NCBI GenBank assembly: GCA_964458415.1
Contig: CAYWIT010000010.1
Location: 1-64,000 of the forward strand
Direction of reading: 5' to 3'
Source: CAYWIT01 sp964458415
Lineage (GTDB): Bacteria > Pseudomonadota > Alphaproteobacteria > Micavibrionales > UBA2020
Length of the DNA stretch: 64,000 nt
Shown here in pieces: positions 62,567-64,000 of the stretch. The position numbers were made by a program, and so were the translations under genes. Each line of letters starts with the position of its first letter. Position 1 is the stretch's first letter. The notes beneath the pieces were generated by a model. That model saw nothing but the letters and a program-made list of their open reading frames with translations. It was not told the origin of the DNA and did no database searches.

Positions 62567-63806
62567 GGCGCAAGCCCTCCACAGGGTCCAGACGTGCCGC
62601 ACGCCAGGCTGGATAAATTGTTGCTGCAAAAGAAAGCACCAGCGCCATCAGAACAATCAGAGCCACTTCCTGCGGATCCATCTTGGCAGGCAGCTTCGAC
62701 AGGAAATAGATCTCATCGGCAAACAGGTTGGTATGCGTCAAACCCTCCAGCCACCGCCTGATTTCCTCGATATTGCTGGCAAAGACCACCCCGAGAACCG
62801 CGCCTGCAATCGTGCCGGCAATACCGATGGTCGCCCCTGTATAAAAGAAAATACGGATAATCATGCCACGTGTCGCACCCATTGTGCGCAGGATGGTAAT
62901 ATCCCGCCCCTTATCCTTCACCAGCATAATCAGGCTGGATATAATATTAAATGCAGCCACAAGAATGATCAGGGTCAATATCAAAAACATGACATTCCGC
63001 TCAACCTGCAAGGCATTGTAGAAACTGGCGTTACTATCCCGCCAGTCTGCCACCGCAAATTCTCCCATAATCTCGTTCTCAATCGCGGCTTTCGTTTCAT
63101 CAAAATGCGCGGCATCGGGCGTTACAACCTCAATCGCGCTCACCCCTGCACCTGTCTGGAAGAATGTCTGCGCAACATCCAAAGGCATAAAAATAAAGCT
63201 GCTGTTATATTCGTACATGCCGACATCAAAAATTGCCCCAACAATAAAGGCCCGCGAACGCGGCATAGTTCCAAAAGGCGTCGTCTTTCCTTTGGGAGCG
63301 ATCAGAAGAATCCTGTCCCCGGGTGATAACTGGAAACGCTCGGCCATGCTGGAGCCGATAGCGACGTTATCTCCTCCAAAGTAACCAACCTCCGATATTT
63401 TCCGCACAACCGAGGTTGACAAAATAGGCTTTGCATTAAAATCTTCCGGTTTCAGCCCCCGCACCACAACGCCTGAGGCCGCGCCCTCGATACTCAAAAG
63501 CGCCTGCCCCTCGATACTCGGCATTGCCGAAACGACCCCCGGAATGCGCTTCAGCCTCATGATCACATTTTCATAGGGGTGCATTGCTCCGGAGCGTGAA
63601 TAAACATTGATATGACCATTTAATCCCAGAATGCGGCCAATCAGCTCTTCCCGAAATCCGTTCATAACAGACATGACGATAATCAGCGTCGCCACACCCA
63701 GCATAATGCCAAGAAAAGAAAAGCCTGCGATGACGGAAATAAACCCTTCCCGCCGTCTGGAGCGCAGGTAACGTCCTGCGACCATTTTTTCAAAAGTAAA
63801 TGACAT
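62559..63806 (-). CDS. lolC: Lipoprotein-releasing ABC transporter permease LolC/E
   Basis: The 415-residue permease has the typical FtsX-like layout. One membrane segment lies near the N-terminus (MVAGRYLRSRRREGFISVIA followed by MLGVATLIIVMSVMNGFREE), then a periplasmic domain of about 200 residues, and three C-terminal membrane segments, with GRDITILRTMGATRGMIIRI between the first two. It ends in YPAWRAARLDPVEGLRHE. As in other alphaproteobacteria only one permease gene is present with lolD, so it probably acts as a homodimer (LolF-like). The upstream gene stops three bases before its ATG. Confidence 0.96.
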   Translation of the reverse strand: MSFTFEKMVAGRYLRSRRREGFISVIAGFSFLGIMLGVATLIIVMSVMNGFREELIGRILGLNGHINVYSRSGAMHPYENVIMRLKRIPGVVSAMPSIEGQALLSIEGAASGVVVRGLKPEDFNAKPILSTSVVRKISEVGYFGGDNVAIGSSMAERFQLSPGDRILLIAPKGKTTPFGTMPRSRAFIVGAIFDVGMYEYNSSFIFMPLDVAQTFFQTGAGVSAIEVVTPDAAHFDETKAAIENEIMGEFAVADWRDSNASFYNALQVERNVMFLILTLIILVAAFNIISSLIMLVKDKGRDITILRTMGATRGMIIRIFFYTGATIGIAGTIAGAVLGVVFASNIEEIRRWLEGLTHTNLFADEIYFLSKLPAKMDPQEVALIVLMALVLSFAATIYPAWRAARLDPVEGLRHE

Positions 63807-63809
63807 GCT

Positions 63810-64000
63810 TTAATACGCTTTCGCCACGATAACCTTGCCCGGATTTTCAAACGGCAGGCAGCGTGGTGTAATTTTGAACTTTTCCTGCATCGCCGCAAAC
63901 TCAGAAGAACCTTTAATCAGCGTATAGTCGATCATAGCTCCGCCGACATGCTCCGCCGCAAAAAGCGCCTCCATTTCCCCCAGTGAGGATACAGGTTTAA
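63810..64000 (-). CDS. proS: 3' end of a probable prolyl-tRNA synthetase gene (partial)
   Basis: The last 62 codons of a minus-strand gene that runs off the window edge. Translated by hand, the fragment contains LGEMEALFAAEHVGGAMIDY, then KFKITPRCLPFENPGKVIVA and the terminal residues KAY. The ending CxPF....VxxAKAY is that of prolyl-tRNA synthetases with the C-terminal zinc-domain type of tail, and proS next to lolC-lolD is a known alphaproteobacterial order. The fragment is short, so the call relies on both the tail and the position. It would be co-transcribed with lolC. Confidence 0.55.
   Translation of the reverse strand, partial: KPVSSLGEMEALFAAEHVGGAMIDYTLIKGSSEFAAMQEKFKITPRCLPFENPGKVIVAKAY

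Noticed and set aside
1..64000. tRNA, rRNA, CRISPR, insertion sequence or prophage signals.
   Set aside because: No cloverleaf-like or T-loop patterns between genes, no regular repeat-spacer array, no transposase or phage structural genes were seen on either strand.

Overview
The window comes from a bacterial chromosome, most likely a free-living, Gram-negative alphaproteobacterium of intermediate GC content. The evidence is gene order and family choice: miaB-phoH-ybeY-corC-lnt followed by an Xre regulator, LpxI in place of LpxH in the lipid A pathway, SdhE beside mfd, a proton-pumping pyrophosphatase, and lolC-lolD close to dnaE behind what looks like the end of proS. A lineage near Rhodospirillales or Micavibrionales is possible, but this is only an impression. 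Coding density is very high. After start codons are corrected, no gene-free stretch exceeds 300 bases; the longest are 57373-57626 (rpsB leader and promoter) and 39108-39368. I see no rRNA, tRNA, CRISPR array, insertion sequence or prophage.

Left part (1-13.9 kb): a small ribbon-helix-helix-like protein, a YdcH-type protein with a cysteine-rich tail, mazG, then sdhE-mfd facing two membrane-protein genes and recG. A FliL-like orphan, an AGCS symporter, an AI-2E family transporter, a membrane acyltransferase and an unknown secreted protein follow. From 14.0 to 21.4 kb is the RNA-modification and envelope cluster miaB-phoH-phoH-ybeY-corC-lnt-xre. It is unusual in carrying two phoH-type genes separated by a strong intrinsic terminator. 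hppA lies convergent to it and shares a bidirectional terminator.

Middle part (23.7-40.8 kb) is the more accessory section. It holds a CHAP amidase gene behind two paralogous glycine-rich membrane proteins of unknown family (23740-25705), divergent from gyrA. Two unknown genes follow, then a five-gene operon reading kynA, a kynureninase-like gene, a beta-CASP hydrolase, phrB and ygfZ. Last come a YfiR-like/TonB receptor pair and a divergent REC-HDOD regulator.

Right part (40.8-64 kb) is almost entirely on the minus strand. It is one long translation and envelope cluster, in transcription order rpsB, tsf, pyrH, frr, uppS, cdsA, dxr, rseP, bamA, skp, lpxD, fabZ, lpxA, lpxI, lpxB and an asmA-family gene. 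Several stop and start codons overlap. It links ribosome and UMP supply to isoprenoid carrier, phospholipid, lipid A and outer-membrane protein assembly. Upstream lie dnaE, an unknown plus-strand gene with a consensus promoter, lolD, lolC and the 3' end of a probable proS.

The best candidate for something undescribed is the paralogous glycine-rich pair with the CHAP enzyme. Secondary candidates are the tandem phoH arrangement, the structured rpsB leader and the palindromic element between pyrH and tsf.
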